Below are positions 18,057-26,390 of a DNA stretch of 64,000 nt, piece by piece. The DNA comes from Thermophilibacter immobilis (GTDB lineage Bacteria; Actinomycetota; Coriobacteriia; Coriobacteriales; Atopobiaceae): contig NZ_CP063767.1 of the NCBI RefSeq assembly GCF_015277515.1, positions 1,178,001 through 1,242,000 of the forward strand, written 5' to 3'. Position 1 is the first letter of the stretch. Each line of letters starts with the position of its first letter. Under the pieces are notes generated by a model. That model searched no databases and was not told the origin of the DNA. It saw only the letters and a list, made by a program, of their open reading frames with translations. The translations under genes were made by a program, and so were the position numbers.

Positions 18057-18239
18057 ACTGTCCTCTTTTGCTTTCCTGGGTTCCAGACACGCCCGCGGGG
18101 ACGTGCACTTACTACGGGTTCACGCGCAGGGGCCCAACCCCGCGCCATCTGAATATGGTAGCAAGCTCACCTGCTCAGAGCTGCTCATTTAGATATTCGG
18201 TCACTGATGGCGGGTAAACGGCCGTCCGCGAACAAAGAG

Positions 18240-18266
18240 CAGGCCCAGGCGTGCAGCCTGGGCCTG
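18240..18266 (-). terminator. hairpin after ppsR
   Basis: Perfect 11-bp stem (CAGGCCCAGGC / GCCTGGGCCTG) with a 5-nt loop, starting 28 nt after the ppsR stop on the minus strand and followed by CTCTTTGTTC. Probably a Rho-independent terminator or attenuator ahead of ppdK. The rest of the 18057-18294 gap is A+T-richer and probably holds the ppdK promoter, but I could not pick one pair of boxes. Confidence 0.6.
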
Positions 18267-18294
18267 ATGGTAGTAATATGGAGCTGATTTTCGA

Positions 18295-18696
18295 TTATTT
18301 GCCCTCGGGCTCCTCGTTGAAGACGGCACCAATCGCATGGGTAGGCTCCTCACCCGTGAGGGTGGAGAGCACCGTGACCGCCGGGCCCAGAAGGTCAATC
18401 GAGGGGATGCCGCGCCGGTCGAGCTCACGGCGAATCTCGCGCCGCAGGATGCCGTTGGCAAAGGTGTGAAACACCGCGCTCGGGCGGTCCGGGTCGAAGT
18501 CCTCGTCGAAGTAGGCGCGTACGGTATTGACGTCCTTGACGTTCGAGAGGCGTCTGATCTCGACGGACCCGTCGCCGAACTGGGCCGCGGCCGCCATGAC
18601 GACCGTGTTGGCCGTCTCGCCGCGCGAGTCCGACAAGACGTAGATGAGCGGAACCGCCTGCTCGAAGGCATCGTCGTCCAAATCAAGCGTAGTCAT
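18295..18696 (-). CDS. ppsR: PPDK regulatory protein, N-terminal half only
   Basis: Full-length PpsR/PDRP (DUF299, about 270 residues) is a bifunctional kinase/pyrophosphorylase that switches PPDK off and on. This 133-residue product aligns with the N-terminal half: IYVLSDSRGETANTVV, an AAAAQF helix, RRLSNVKDVNTV, and a recognisable RRGIPSIDLLGPAV. It then stops after GAVFNEEPEGK. The C-terminal half with the P-loop (typically GVSRTSKTP) is missing, and no remnant is visible in any frame of the next 200 nt. I chose the ATG at 18696 because AGGAGG lies 7 nt before it; an earlier in-frame ATG covers that site. Either a decayed gene or a shortened regulator that no longer phosphorylates. Confidence 0.75.
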   Translation of the reverse strand: MTTLDLDDDAFEQAVPLIYVLSDSRGETANTVVMAAAAQFGDGSVEIRRLSNVKDVNTVRAYFDEDFDPDRPSAVFHTFANGILRREIRRELDRRGIPSIDLLGPAVTVLSTLTGEEPTHAIGAVFNEEPEGK

Positions 18697-18755
18697 CGCG
18701 AGTCCTCCTGTAGCCGTGGTCATGCCTGGGCGCGGATGCCCGAGCCCACCCTATC

Positions 18756-20855
18756 CTACTTCTTACGCGAGAGCGCGCCAATATCGGCGACGCCCACGAA
18801 GACTTCAACGAAGCGGTTGAGCAGGCGCAGGCGGTTCTCTCGCTTCGCAGTATCCTCATCCATGACGAGGACGTCGTCGAAGAATCGGTCGATGGGCGCC
18901 TTGAGCCCGGCAAGGGCCCCCAGACAGCCCGCGAAGTCTCCGGCTGCCAGGAGGCGCGCGACCTCTGACGAGCCCCGCTCGCACGCCGCGAGCAGCGCGC
19001 GCTCGGCCCCGCCGAGAAGCCCCGCGTCCACGGAGGTGCCCAGGCTCGCGTCGGCGAGGTGGGCGGCGCGGGCGTAGGCCTGCGCGAGGTCCTCGAAGAG
19101 CTCCGGGCTCGTGCGGCGCGCGTCCTCGAGGGCGTGGGCCCGAGAGAGGAAGACGGAGGGGTCGACGACGCCGGCCGCCGAGACGGCCTCGACGGTGTCC
19201 GGCGAGACGTGCTCGTCGCGCGCGATCGAGGCGAGGCGTCCCTGGAAGTAGGTCGCGACGGCCCGCTCGGCGGTGCCGCGATCGAAGGCGAGGCCCTGCT
19301 CCTCGTAGGCGTCGAGCGCGCAAAACACCAGGGCGGCCAGGTTGGCGAGAGGCGCCTCGCGCAGCATGGCGATCACGCCGATGGTGCTGCGGCGCACCGC
19401 AAAGGGGTCCGACGAGCCCGTGGGCGGCTGCTCGATGGCGAACATGCCGCAGATCGTGTCGAGCTTGTCGGCGACGGCCACGCAGGTCCCCACGGGGCCC
19501 TGGGGCAGGCGGTCCCCCGCGAAGCGCGGGCGATACTGGTCGCGGATGGCCCGGGCGACCTCGACGGGCTCGCCGTCGTGCGCGGCGTAGTAGCCGCCCA
19601 TGACGCCCTGCTGGCTCGTGAACTCGACGACCGCCTGCGTCACGAGGTCGGCCTTGGCGAGCAGCGCCGCGCGGCCGGCCTGGGCGGCCTGGGCCTCGTC
19701 AAGCAGAAGCGAGCGGCGGGCGACCTCGGGGGCGAGGCGCTCCATGCGCTCAGCCTTCTGGAGCATGGAGCCGAGCCGCTCCTGGAAGGTGACCTCGGCG
19801 AGGCGGGGCAGGTAGGCCTCGAGCGGACGCTTGAGGTCCTCCTCGTAGAAGAACTTGGCGTCGTCGAGGCGGGCGCGCACGACGCGCTCGTTGCCGTCGA
19901 CGACGCGCGCGCTGTTCTCGGGACGCGTGTTGGAGACGACCACGAACTCGCGCGTGAGGGCGCCAGAGGCGTCGTAGATCGGGAAGTAGCGCTGGTTGGA
20001 GAGCATCGACTCGCAGATGATCTCGTGGGGCACCTCGAGGAACTCGGCGTCGAAGGTTCCCACGACGACCGTCGGCCACTCGCAGAGGTTCACGACCTCG
20101 TCAAGGACCTTCTTGGGGGTGTCGACGCGCGAGCCGGGGCGCGCGGCCTCGACCCCGGCGATACCGGCCGCGATGGCCGAGCGCCGGCGCTCCTCCGAGA
20201 GCACGCCCGCTGCCTCGAGGACCCCCTCGTAGGCGGCCGGCTCGCAGACCACGTGCTCCCCCGGGCCCAGGACGCGATGGCCGCGGGTGGTGTTGGAGCT
20301 CGTCACGTCCGCATAGGTGACGGGCACGACCTCGCTGCCGAGAAGGGCGCAGATCCAGCGGATCGGGCGCACGAAGGTCTGGTGCTGGGTGCCCCAGCGC
20401 TGGCTGCGGTAGTTGGGCCACTCGAGGGAGCCGATGAGGCGCTCCGAGAGCGCGGAGAGGATGGGCAGCGCGGGCGCGGAGGCGATGCTCTTCTCGGCGA
20501 AGACGTACTCGCGGCCGTCGGAGTCCTGGCGGCGCACGAGCGCCTCGGCGCCCACGCCGCACTTGCGGGCGAAGCCGGCGGCGGCCCTGGTGGGCGCGCC
20601 GGACTCGTCGAAGGCGATCTTGGCGGCCGGGCCGCGCTTTACTTCGTGGACCTCCTCGGTCGCGCAGGCGACGTCCGCCACGAGGGCGGCGAGCCGGCGC
20701 GGGCTCGAGATCACGCGCACCTCCCCGTGCGCGAGGCCCGCCTCGTCGAGGCCGTCGCGCACGAGCCTCTCGAGCTGGCGCACCGCGCCCATGAGCGGCG
20801 CCGAGGGCATCTCCTCGCAGCCGATCTCGAGCAGGAAGTCACGGGTCTCAGCCAT
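18756..20855 (-). CDS. glyS: glycine-tRNA ligase beta subunit
   Basis: Large subunit of the alpha2beta2 bacterial glycyl-tRNA synthetase, involved in tRNA binding and required for aminoacylation. The start LLEIGCEEMPSAPL, then SPRRLAAL, KRGPAAKIAFDE, RWGTQHQTFVRPIRW and the VGTCVAVADKLDTICGMF block are typical. The C-terminal part resembles an anticodon-binding domain. The length of 699 residues is normal. The ATG directly abuts the glyQ stop codon with no gap. Confidence 0.96.
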   Translation of the reverse strand: MAETRDFLLEIGCEEMPSAPLMGAVRQLERLVRDGLDEAGLAHGEVRVISSPRRLAALVADVACATEEVHEVKRGPAAKIAFDESGAPTRAAAGFARKCGVGAEALVRRQDSDGREYVFAEKSIASAPALPILSALSERLIGSLEWPNYRSQRWGTQHQTFVRPIRWICALLGSEVVPVTYADVTSSNTTRGHRVLGPGEHVVCEPAAYEGVLEAAGVLSEERRRSAIAAGIAGVEAARPGSRVDTPKKVLDEVVNLCEWPTVVVGTFDAEFLEVPHEIICESMLSNQRYFPIYDASGALTREFVVVSNTRPENSARVVDGNERVVRARLDDAKFFYEEDLKRPLEAYLPRLAEVTFQERLGSMLQKAERMERLAPEVARRSLLLDEAQAAQAGRAALLAKADLVTQAVVEFTSQQGVMGGYYAAHDGEPVEVARAIRDQYRPRFAGDRLPQGPVGTCVAVADKLDTICGMFAIEQPPTGSSDPFAVRRSTIGVIAMLREAPLANLAALVFCALDAYEEQGLAFDRGTAERAVATYFQGRLASIARDEHVSPDTVEAVSAAGVVDPSVFLSRAHALEDARRTSPELFEDLAQAYARAAHLADASLGTSVDAGLLGGAERALLAACERGSSEVARLLAAGDFAGCLGALAGLKAPIDRFFDDVLVMDEDTAKRENRLRLLNRFVEVFVGVADIGALSRKK

Positions 20856-21758
20856 CTAGGCCACCTCTTCGTTCGATGTGCGCGCGCCGGCGACCTCTTC
20901 GAGGTAGGCCTCGCAGCAGGCCTTGGCGACGGCGCGCACGCGCAGGATGTAGTTGGCGCGTTCGACGGCGGACAGGGCGCCGCGGGCGTCGAGCAGGTTG
21001 AAGGCGTGGGAGCACTTCATGACGCAGTCGTAGGCCGGCAGGGGCAGGCGGCGCTCGAGGCAGCTTTGGCACTCCCCCTCGTAGTCGTCGAACTTCTGCC
21101 GCATCATCCCCACGTTGGCGACCTCGAAGTTGTAGGTCGAGAACTCTCGCTCGTTCTCCAGGAAGACGTCGCCGTAGGTCATAGGGGTGCCGTCGGGCAG
21201 ATAGCTCCACACGAGGTCGTAGACCGAGCTCACGCCCTGGGCGTACATGGCGATGCGCTCGAGGCCATAGGTGATCTCGACGGGCACGGGGTCGACCTCG
21301 ATGCCGCCCACCTGCTGGAAGTAGGTGAACTGCGTCACCTCCATGCCGTTGAGCCAGACCTCCCAGCCCAGCCCCCACGCGCCCAGGGTGGGGCTTTCCC
21401 AGTCGTCCTCGACGAAGCGCACGTCATGAAGGTCGGGGTCGAGCCCGATGGCCGCCAGCGAGCCGAGGTAGAGGTCCTGGGAGTCGGCGGGGGACGGCTT
21501 GAGCAGGACCTGGAACTGGTAGTAGTGCTGAAGGCGGTTGGGGTTCTCGCCGTAGCGTCCGTCGGCGGGGCGGCGGCACGGCTGAGGGTAGCAGGTGCGC
21601 CACGCGGAGGGGCCCAGCGAGCGCAGGGTCGTGGCCGTGTGGAAGGTGCCCGCGCCCACCTCGGAGTCGTAGGGCTGCATGAGCGTGCACCCCTGTACCG
21701 CCCAGTAGCGCTCGAGCGCAAGAATCATGTCTTGGAACGTAAGCGCGTTGTCGCTCAT
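20856..21758 (-). CDS. glyQ: glycine-tRNA ligase alpha subunit
   Basis: Catalytic class II synthetase subunit forming glycyl-adenylate. [15 protein letters not shown] at the N-terminus, [43 protein letters not shown] and [14 protein letters not shown] are the family's active-site blocks. The 300-residue length is normal. It lies 30 nt after lepB and immediately before glyS, so glyQS continues the rpsP-to-lepB series. Confidence 0.97.
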   Translation of the reverse strand: MSDNALTFQDMILALERYWAVQGCTLMQPYDSEVGAGTFHTATTLRSLGPSAWRTCYPQPCRRPADGRYGENPNRLQHYYQFQVLLKPSPADSQDLYLGSLAAIGLDPDLHDVRFVEDDWESPTLGAWGLGWEVWLNGMEVTQFTYFQQVGGIEVDPVPVEITYGLERIAMYAQGVSSVYDLVWSYLPDGTPMTYGDVFLENEREFSTYNFEVANVGMMRQKFDDYEGECQSCLERRLPLPAYDCVMKCSHAFNLLDARGALSAVERANYILRVRAVAKACCEAYLEEVAGARTSNEEVA

Positions 21759-21788
21759 ATCGTCCTTTTCCTGTTTGATCCGACGCGC

Positions 21789-22340
21789 CTAGAGCCCGGC
21801 GACGTCGGCGAGGGGCCAGTAGATGAAAAGCGCCCTCGATGTTACGTCATCGACGCTCACGGCGCCGAAGTAGCGCGAGTCCTTCGAGTTGGTGCGGTTG
21901 TCGCCCATGACCCAGACGCAGCTGGCCGGGACCGTGTAGGGATAGGTGATCTGCGCTGCGCCCGCGAGGTCCGACAGGGAGTAGCTGAGCTTGCCGAGGG
22001 TGTAGGGCTCGTCAAGGGCGACGCCGTCCACGTACACGAAGCCGTCTCTGAGGTCCACGCTCTGGCCCGCGACCGCGATGACGCGTTTGATGAGGGTCTG
22101 GTCGTCAAGCGGGCTGTCGAAGGTCACGATGTCGCCGGGCTGGGGACCCTCGAAGTGAAGCGTCACCCGCTCCCCGACGAGCAGGTCGCCTTCCTGGATG
22201 GTCTCGAGCATGGAGCCCGAGGGGACCAGGTAGGTGCCAAAGACGAAGGTCCGCAGCAGAAGGGCCGCAGCGAGGGCAAGCCCGACGCACCCCACGAGCC
22301 ACCAGACGCCGCCCGTGCCCCTTCGGTCACGCTCGGCCAT
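21789..22340 (-). CDS. lepB: signal peptidase I
   Basis: Membrane serine protease that cleaves Sec and Tat signal peptides. From the ATG at 22340 (GGGAGG 8 nt upstream) the product has 183 residues: a basic start, one transmembrane segment at about residues 12-33, then the outer catalytic domain. The Ser/Lys dyad is visible in VPSGSMLETI and DDQTLIKRVIA, followed by WVMGDNRTNSKDSR. The start lies 14 nt inside the trmD 3' end, so translation is probably coupled. Compact Gram-positive-type architecture. Confidence 0.93.
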   Translation of the reverse strand: MAERDRRGTGGVWWLVGCVGLALAAALLLRTFVFGTYLVPSGSMLETIQEGDLLVGERVTLHFEGPQPGDIVTFDSPLDDQTLIKRVIAVAGQSVDLRDGFVYVDGVALDEPYTLGKLSYSLSDLAGAAQITYPYTVPASCVWVMGDNRTNSKDSRYFGAVSVDDVTSRALFIYWPLADVAGL

Positions 22341-23079
22341 CGCAGGGACCTCCCTCTCTCCGGGCCTCGCGCGCGCGGGCCCACTCGTCGTCCGTGAGCC
22401 CCGCGCCGTCGAGCAGGTCGGGCCTCCAGCGAGCGGTGCGCTCAAGCGCGTCGGCGCGGCGCCAGGCGTCCACGCGGGCGTGGTCGCCCGAGAGCAGGAC
22501 CTCGGGGACGTCCATCCCGCGATAGCTCGCCGGGCGCGTGTACTGCGCGTACTCGAGCAGGCTCGCCGAGAAGGACTCGTCCTGGGCGCTCGCCTCGTCT
22601 CCCAGGGCCCCGGGCAGAAGCCGCACGCAGGCGTCGATGAGGACGAGCGCCGCGAGCTCGCCCCCGGTCAGGACGTAGTCGCCCAGGGAGACGACGTCGT
22701 CGGCCAGGGAGTAGGCGCGCTCGTCGACGCCCTCGTAGCGCGCGCAGACGAGCAGCACGCGCGGCGTGCGGGCGAGGTCGGCGGCATAGCCCTGATCGAA
22801 GGGGCGGCCACAGGGCGAGAAGAACACCACGCGCGGCCGCGCCTCGCCGCGCGCGCTGAGGTCCTCGACGGCCTCGAAGATCGGCGCGGGCTTCATGAGC
22901 ATGCCGGGGCCCCCGCCGAAGGGGGCGTCATCGACCGTCCGATGGCGATCATGGGTCCAGTCTCGCAGGTCATGGGCCTGAAATGAGAAGATCCGCGCCC
23001 TTCTCGCGCGCCCCATGATGGAAGCGTCGAGGTAGGGGTCGAAGACCTCGGGGAAGACGGAGAGGGCCTCGAAGCGCAT
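22327..23079 (-). CDS. trmD: tRNA (guanine-37-N1)-methyltransferase
   Basis: SPOUT methyltransferase making m1G37, which prevents +1 frameshifting. From the ATG at 23079 the 250-residue product shows LSVFPEVFDPYLDASI, DDAPFGGGPGMLMKP, the SAM-binding knot CARYEGVDERA and SLGDYVLTGGELAALVLID. The longer upstream open frame is rejected because the ATG overlaps the rimM stop as TGATG, the common coupling arrangement in this window. Its 3' end overlaps lepB by 14 nt. Confidence 0.94.
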   Translation of the reverse strand: MRFEALSVFPEVFDPYLDASIMGRARRARIFSFQAHDLRDWTHDRHRTVDDAPFGGGPGMLMKPAPIFEAVEDLSARGEARPRVVFFSPCGRPFDQGYAADLARTPRVLLVCARYEGVDERAYSLADDVVSLGDYVLTGGELAALVLIDACVRLLPGALGDEASAQDESFSASLLEYAQYTRPASYRGMDVPEVLLSGDHARVDAWRRADALERTARWRPDLLDGAGLTDDEWARAREARREGGPCDGRA

Positions 23080-23612
23080 CAGAGTCCGTCCTTTCCGCCC
23101 GGCCACGTCAGGCCGTCCGGCACGCGCAGCGTGATGGGGCCGGACTCGGGAAGCGCGGAGACGACCTCGTCGATGACGGGCAGGATCACCTCTCCGGCGG
23201 GCGTGCGCACGCACCAGGCGTCATTTGCGGGGCCGACCATGATCTCCTCGATCCATCCGCACTCGTCGGTGCCCTCCACGCGCACCTCGCGCCCCACGAG
23301 CGCGGACGCGTCGTGCAGGGCGAGGTCGGCCGGTAGGTCGCTCGCGCGGGCGAGCAGGGTCTTTCCCACGAGCCCCTCGGCGTCGCCGAGCGTGGTCGCT
23401 CCCGAGAGGGCAACGAGCTGGCCCGAGCGACCGCCGTCGGAGCAGGCGTCCACGACGTGCCAGCGCCCGTCCCCGAGCGCGGGCGGCACGACGGCCACCT
23501 CGAGCCCCGCGCGCACAAGCGAGGGAAGGCCGTCCACGCAAACCGTGACGACCTCCCCCTTTCTCCCATGCGGCTTGACCACGCGGGCTATGGCTCTGAA
23601 GCGCTCGTACAT
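23079..23612 (-). CDS. rimM: 16S rRNA processing protein RimM
   Basis: Assembly factor for the 30S head that binds S19. The N-terminal RimM domain begins ARVVKPHGRKGEVVT, close to the usual I.K.HGL.GE.V motif, and the C-terminal PRC-barrel has GWIEEIMVGPANDAWCV. The 177-residue length is normal. It sits between khpA and trmD in the conserved rpsP-khpA-rimM-trmD order. Confidence 0.92.
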   Translation of the reverse strand: MYERFRAIARVVKPHGRKGEVVTVCVDGLPSLVRAGLEVAVVPPALGDGRWHVVDACSDGGRSGQLVALSGATTLGDAEGLVGKTLLARASDLPADLALHDASALVGREVRVEGTDECGWIEEIMVGPANDAWCVRTPAGEVILPVIDEVVSALPESGPITLRVPDGLTWPGGKDGL

Positions 23613-23618
23613 GCGGTC

Positions 23619-23909
23619 CTAGCCTACGACCTCAACCTCGACCGCCGTGCCCACGCGCTGACCGAGGGCGCGGGCGAGGGTGCGAATGGCCTTGATGGTA
23701 CGGCCCTTGCGCCCGATGACGCGACCGGCGTCCTGCTCGGAGCAGGTGACCTCGATGAGCGAGCCCGCCTCGGAGTCCGTCACGTCCAAGGTGACCGAGT
23801 CCTCGTCGTCGACGAGCCCGCATACGATGAACTCGACGAGGTCGCAGACCTTGTCGGAGGGCAGCTCGGACTCATTCACGCCCGTGGGGGCCTCGTCTGT
23901 GGCTTCCAT
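23619..23909 (-). CDS. khpA: KH-domain RNA-binding protein KhpA
   Basis: Small single-KH RNA-binding protein that works with KhpB in several Gram-positive bacteria. From the ATG at 23909 it has 96 residues; the KH motif with its GxxG loop is RVIGRKGRTIKAIRTLARA. The first ~20 residues are an acidic lead-in before the DLVEFIVCGLVDD block typical of the family. A GTG three codons upstream is an alternative start. Neither start has a strong ribosome site, so it is likely translated by coupling to rpsP, whose stop is 10 nt upstream. Confidence 0.9.
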   Translation of the reverse strand: MEATDEAPTGVNESELPSDKVCDLVEFIVCGLVDDEDSVTLDVTDSEAGSLIEVTCSEQDAGRVIGRKGRTIKAIRTLARALGQRVGTAVEVEVVG

Positions 23910-23919
23910 CCGGGCCACG

Positions 23920-24240
23920 CTACTCGGCGTCGGCCTTGGCAGCCGCCGCCTTGGCAGCGGCCTTCTTGGAGAGCTTGGCCTTCTTCTCCACGACGGGCTG
24001 GCCGTTGCGCACGACGTCGACGAGATGGGAGACGGCACTGGAGGGCTGGGCGCCCTTGGAGACCCACTCGTCGACCTTCTCGAGGTTGATGTCGATGGTC
24101 TTGGGGTTGGTCAGCGGGTTGTAGCGACCGATCTCCTCGATGTAGCGACCGTCGCGTGGCATGCGGCCGTCGCAGACGACGACGCGGTAGTACGGGCGCT
24201 TCTTGGCACCGTGACGGGCCAGGCGAATCTTAACTGCCAA
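23920..24240 (-). CDS. rpsP: 30S ribosomal protein S16
   Basis: Small-subunit protein. [20 protein letters not shown] at the start, [13 protein letters not shown] and the [12 protein letters not shown] block identify S16. The best start is a TTG at 24240 with GGAGG 8 nt upstream, giving 106 residues with an Ala/Lys-rich tail. It is the first gene of a long minus-strand series (rpsP-khpA-rimM-trmD-lepB-glyQ-glyS) read from a promoter at 24315-24342. Confidence 0.95.
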   Translation of the reverse strand: MAVKIRLARHGAKKRPYYRVVVCDGRMPRDGRYIEEIGRYNPLTNPKTIDINLEKVDEWVSKGAQPSSAVSHLVDVVRNGQPVVEKKAKLSKKAAAKAAAAKADAE

Positions 24241-24314
24241 TGAAAACTCCTCCAGACGAGCGATGCGCGTAGTGGGTAGGTTGGCCGCACCGCAAAGCCA
24301 CAAAACAGTTACTC

Positions 24315-24342
24315 ATCATACGACTCTTCACGACGGCCGCAA
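24315..24342 (-). promoter_or_regulatory. probable promoter of the rpsP operon
   Basis: On the minus strand TTGCGG (-35, 24337-24342) and TATGAT (-10, 24315-24320) are 16 nt apart, ~70 nt before the rpsP start. The rest of the divergent gap (24343-24460) must hold the regulator's promoter on the plus strand, but I could not assign it. Confidence 0.55.
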
Positions 24343-24466
24343 GATGCAGTTTTTGTGAACCGGGCCCCCGCGCGTCGAGCCGGCGCGCTGCGGTTCAGTG
24401 CCCTTTAAGGGTTGATGGGTAGGATAGCACACACGACGTAGCCAGCAACCGTGCGGAGGGATGGCC

Positions 24467-25144
24467 ATGAACATACTTGTCGTCGAGGACGAGCGCAACC
24501 TTGCCGATGCGATCGTGCGCATCTTGAGCGACGCCTCGTACAACGCCGAAGCCGTCTACGACGGGAAGGCTGCCCTGCGCTCCGCGCTCTCGGACGCCTA
24601 CGACGCCATCGTCCTCGACGTGATGCTTCCCGGCATGAACGGCAACGAGGTCGTCCACGAGATGCGCCGCCAGAACGTGAGCACCCCGGTTCTGCTGCTC
24701 ACCGCGCGCACCTCCACCTCCGACAAGGTCGAGGGGCTCGACGCAGGCGCGGACGACTACATGACCAAGCCCTTTGAGGCCCCCGAGCTGCTCGCGCGCC
24801 TGCGCGCCCTCACGCGCCGGCGCGGCGAGGTCCTGCTCGACGAGGTCAGCTTCGCCGACGTCACCCTCGACCTCACCACGCACGACCTCGCGTGCGAGGA
24901 CCACTCGGTGCACCTGTCGGGCAAGGAGTTCGAGGTGATGAGCATCCTCATGAGCTCGAGCGCCCGCGTGGTCTCCAAGCAGGACCTGCTCACCCGCGTC
25001 TGGGGCGCCGACGCGGAGGCGTCGGAGAACTCCGTCGAGGCCTACGTCTCCTTCCTGCGCAAGAAGCTCGGCCACATCGGGTCCAAGGTCCAGATCACCA
25101 CGCTCAGGATGCTCGGCTATCGTCTCGAGGTCTTCGACGACTAG
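24467..25144 (+). CDS. OmpR/PhoB-family response regulator
   Basis: Transcription factor of a two-component system. The receiver domain (about residues 1-115) has the acidic pair in VVEDERN, the phospho-acceptor Asp51 in IVLDVMLPGMNG, the Thr in LLLTARTS and Lys in MTKPFEAPE. The C-terminal winged helix (about 130-225) has LSGKEFEVMSILM and the SVEAYVSFLRKKLG recognition region. GGAGGG lies 6 nt before the ATG at 24467; an ATG two codons earlier is too close to that site. The partner kinase follows after 15 nt. The stimulus is unknown; BLAST-level resemblance is to CutR/QseB-like regulators only in general form. Confidence 0.92.
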   Translation: MNILVVEDERNLADAIVRILSDASYNAEAVYDGKAALRSALSDAYDAIVLDVMLPGMNGNEVVHEMRRQNVSTPVLLLTARTSTSDKVEGLDAGADDYMTKPFEAPELLARLRALTRRRGEVLLDEVSFADVTLDLTTHDLACEDHSVHLSGKEFEVMSILMSSSARVVSKQDLLTRVWGADAEASENSVEAYVSFLRKKLGHIGSKVQITTLRMLGYRLEVFDD

Positions 25145-25159
25145 CGTCGAGGAGACGTC

Positions 25160-26383
25160 ATGCTCACCAAGCTGCGCCATGAGTTCGTAGCCATCACGAT
25201 GGCCCTCGTGGGCGTGGTGCTCGTCGTCGCCCTGGGCTCGACGCTGCTCGCGAGTGCCTCGCGTCAGCGCTCTCTCACCCGCGAGAGTCTCGAGCGCGCC
25301 CTGGACGAGCAGTTCGCCCCGCAGTTTGGAGACTCGAGCGGGCGGCAGGGAGGCGACGCGGCCCTCACCATGACCGTCGACGTGAGCGCCGACGGCACGG
25401 TGCTGGCGCGCAGCGACTCCCCCGTCCAGATTCCCACCGACACCCTCTACGACGTCATAGTCGAGGCCCTGGGTTCCGACCAGAACTCGGGGCACAGCGA
25501 CGACTACCCCATCGCCTGGATGCGCGCGGACACCGGCGACGGCTTCAGGATCGCCCTCGCCGACACCTACTCGCGCGACTCCGGCTTGCGCGACCAGGCC
25601 ACGACCGACCTCGTGATCGTCACGGTGTCCATGGGGGCGCTCTACGTGGTGGCGTGGCTCCTGTCCGGCTGGGTCCTGCGCCCCGTGCGCGAGGCCTGGG
25701 AGCGCCAGCGGCGCTTCGTCTCGGACGCCTCCCACGAGCTCAAGACCCCGCTTGCCGTCATCGTCGCAAACACGCAGATACTCGGCTCCGAGGGCGCCCT
25801 GCCCGAAGGGGCCCGACGCTGGGTCGAGAGCACCAGCGAGGAGGCGAGCCACATGAAGAGCCTCGTGGAGGACCTCCTCACGCTCGCCCGCGCCGACGAG
25901 GGCCGCAGCCTGGGGTCGGGCGATTGCCCCGTGCGCGAGGACGTCGACCTCACGGCCCTCGTGGAGGGCTGCGCCCTGGAGTTTGACGCGGTCGCCTTCG
26001 AGCGGGGCTGCTCCATCGAGTGCGACCTCGCGCCTTGGGTGCACGTGACCGGAGACCCCTCCCAGCTCGGGCGCATGGTGCGCACGCTCGTGGACAACGC
26101 GACGAAGTACGCCCAGCGCGACACCCCCGTGCGCGTGCGCCTCGCCTACGACGCGCGCCGCGTTCGCCTCACGGTCTCCAACTCCGGCGAGCCCATCGCG
26201 GCCGAGGACCTCGAGCACCTCTTCGATCGCTTCTACCGCACCGACAGAGCCCGGGAGCGCCAGGAGAACGGGGGCTTCGGCCTCGGCCTCGCCATCGCAA
26301 AAAGCATCGTCGAGGCGCAGGGGGGAAAGATCTCCGCCGCGTCCACGCCCGAGGGAACCACGACCTTCACCGTGCTCCTATAA
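25160..26383 (+). CDS. sensor histidine kinase (EnvZ/PhoR type)
   Basis: Membrane sensor paired with the response regulator just upstream. Two transmembrane segments (about residues 10-32 and 150-172) flank a ~115-residue extracytoplasmic sensor region. Then come the dimerisation helix with the phospho-acceptor His in FVSDASHELKTPLAV and an ATP-binding domain with LVDNATKYA (N box), the LFDRFYRTDRA F box and GGFGLGLAIAKSI (G box). The 407-residue length is typical. The sensor region has no match I recognise. Its TAA stop is embedded in a TATAAT that may drive dinB. Confidence 0.93.
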   Translation: MLTKLRHEFVAITMALVGVVLVVALGSTLLASASRQRSLTRESLERALDEQFAPQFGDSSGRQGGDAALTMTVDVSADGTVLARSDSPVQIPTDTLYDVIVEALGSDQNSGHSDDYPIAWMRADTGDGFRIALADTYSRDSGLRDQATTDLVIVTVSMGALYVVAWLLSGWVLRPVREAWERQRRFVSDASHELKTPLAVIVANTQILGSEGALPEGARRWVESTSEEASHMKSLVEDLLTLARADEGRSLGSGDCPVREDVDLTALVEGCALEFDAVAFERGCSIECDLAPWVHVTGDPSQLGRMVRTLVDNATKYAQRDTPVRVRLAYDARRVRLTVSNSGEPIAAEDLEHLFDRFYRTDRARERQENGGFGLGLAIAKSIVEAQGGKISAASTPEGTTTFTVLL

Positions 26384-26384
26384 T
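26379..26384 (+). promoter_or_regulatory. possible leaderless -10 box of dinB
   Basis: A perfect TATAAT whose last base is 7 nt from the A of the dinB ATG, placing +1 on the start codon itself, the geometry of leaderless actinobacterial transcripts. There is no convincing -35, and it overlaps the kinase stop codon. Confidence 0.35.
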
Positions 26385-26390
26385 CGGGGC

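Noticed and set aside
15477-18152. Very long open frame on the plus strand opposite ppdK (about 890 codons)
   Set aside because: In this G+C-rich DNA the antisense frame of a real gene often stays open. Its product is a repetitive Leu/Asp/Val/His/Glu string with no domain, while the minus strand encodes intact PPDK.
18201-18294. Frameshifted C-terminal half of PpsR
   Set aside because: I read the other frames for the P-loop (GVSRTSKTP-like) and neighbouring motifs and found none; the segment holds a terminator hairpin instead.
19059-22397. Open frame of over 1,100 codons on the plus strand opposite glyS, glyQ and lepB
   Set aside because: It spans three intact minus-strand genes and their junctions, has no ribosome site or recognisable motif and has low-complexity composition.
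24395-26218. Long minus-strand frame opposite the two-component genes
   Set aside because: It is antisense to intact receiver, winged-helix and kinase domains on the plus strand and has the composition of a shadow frame.
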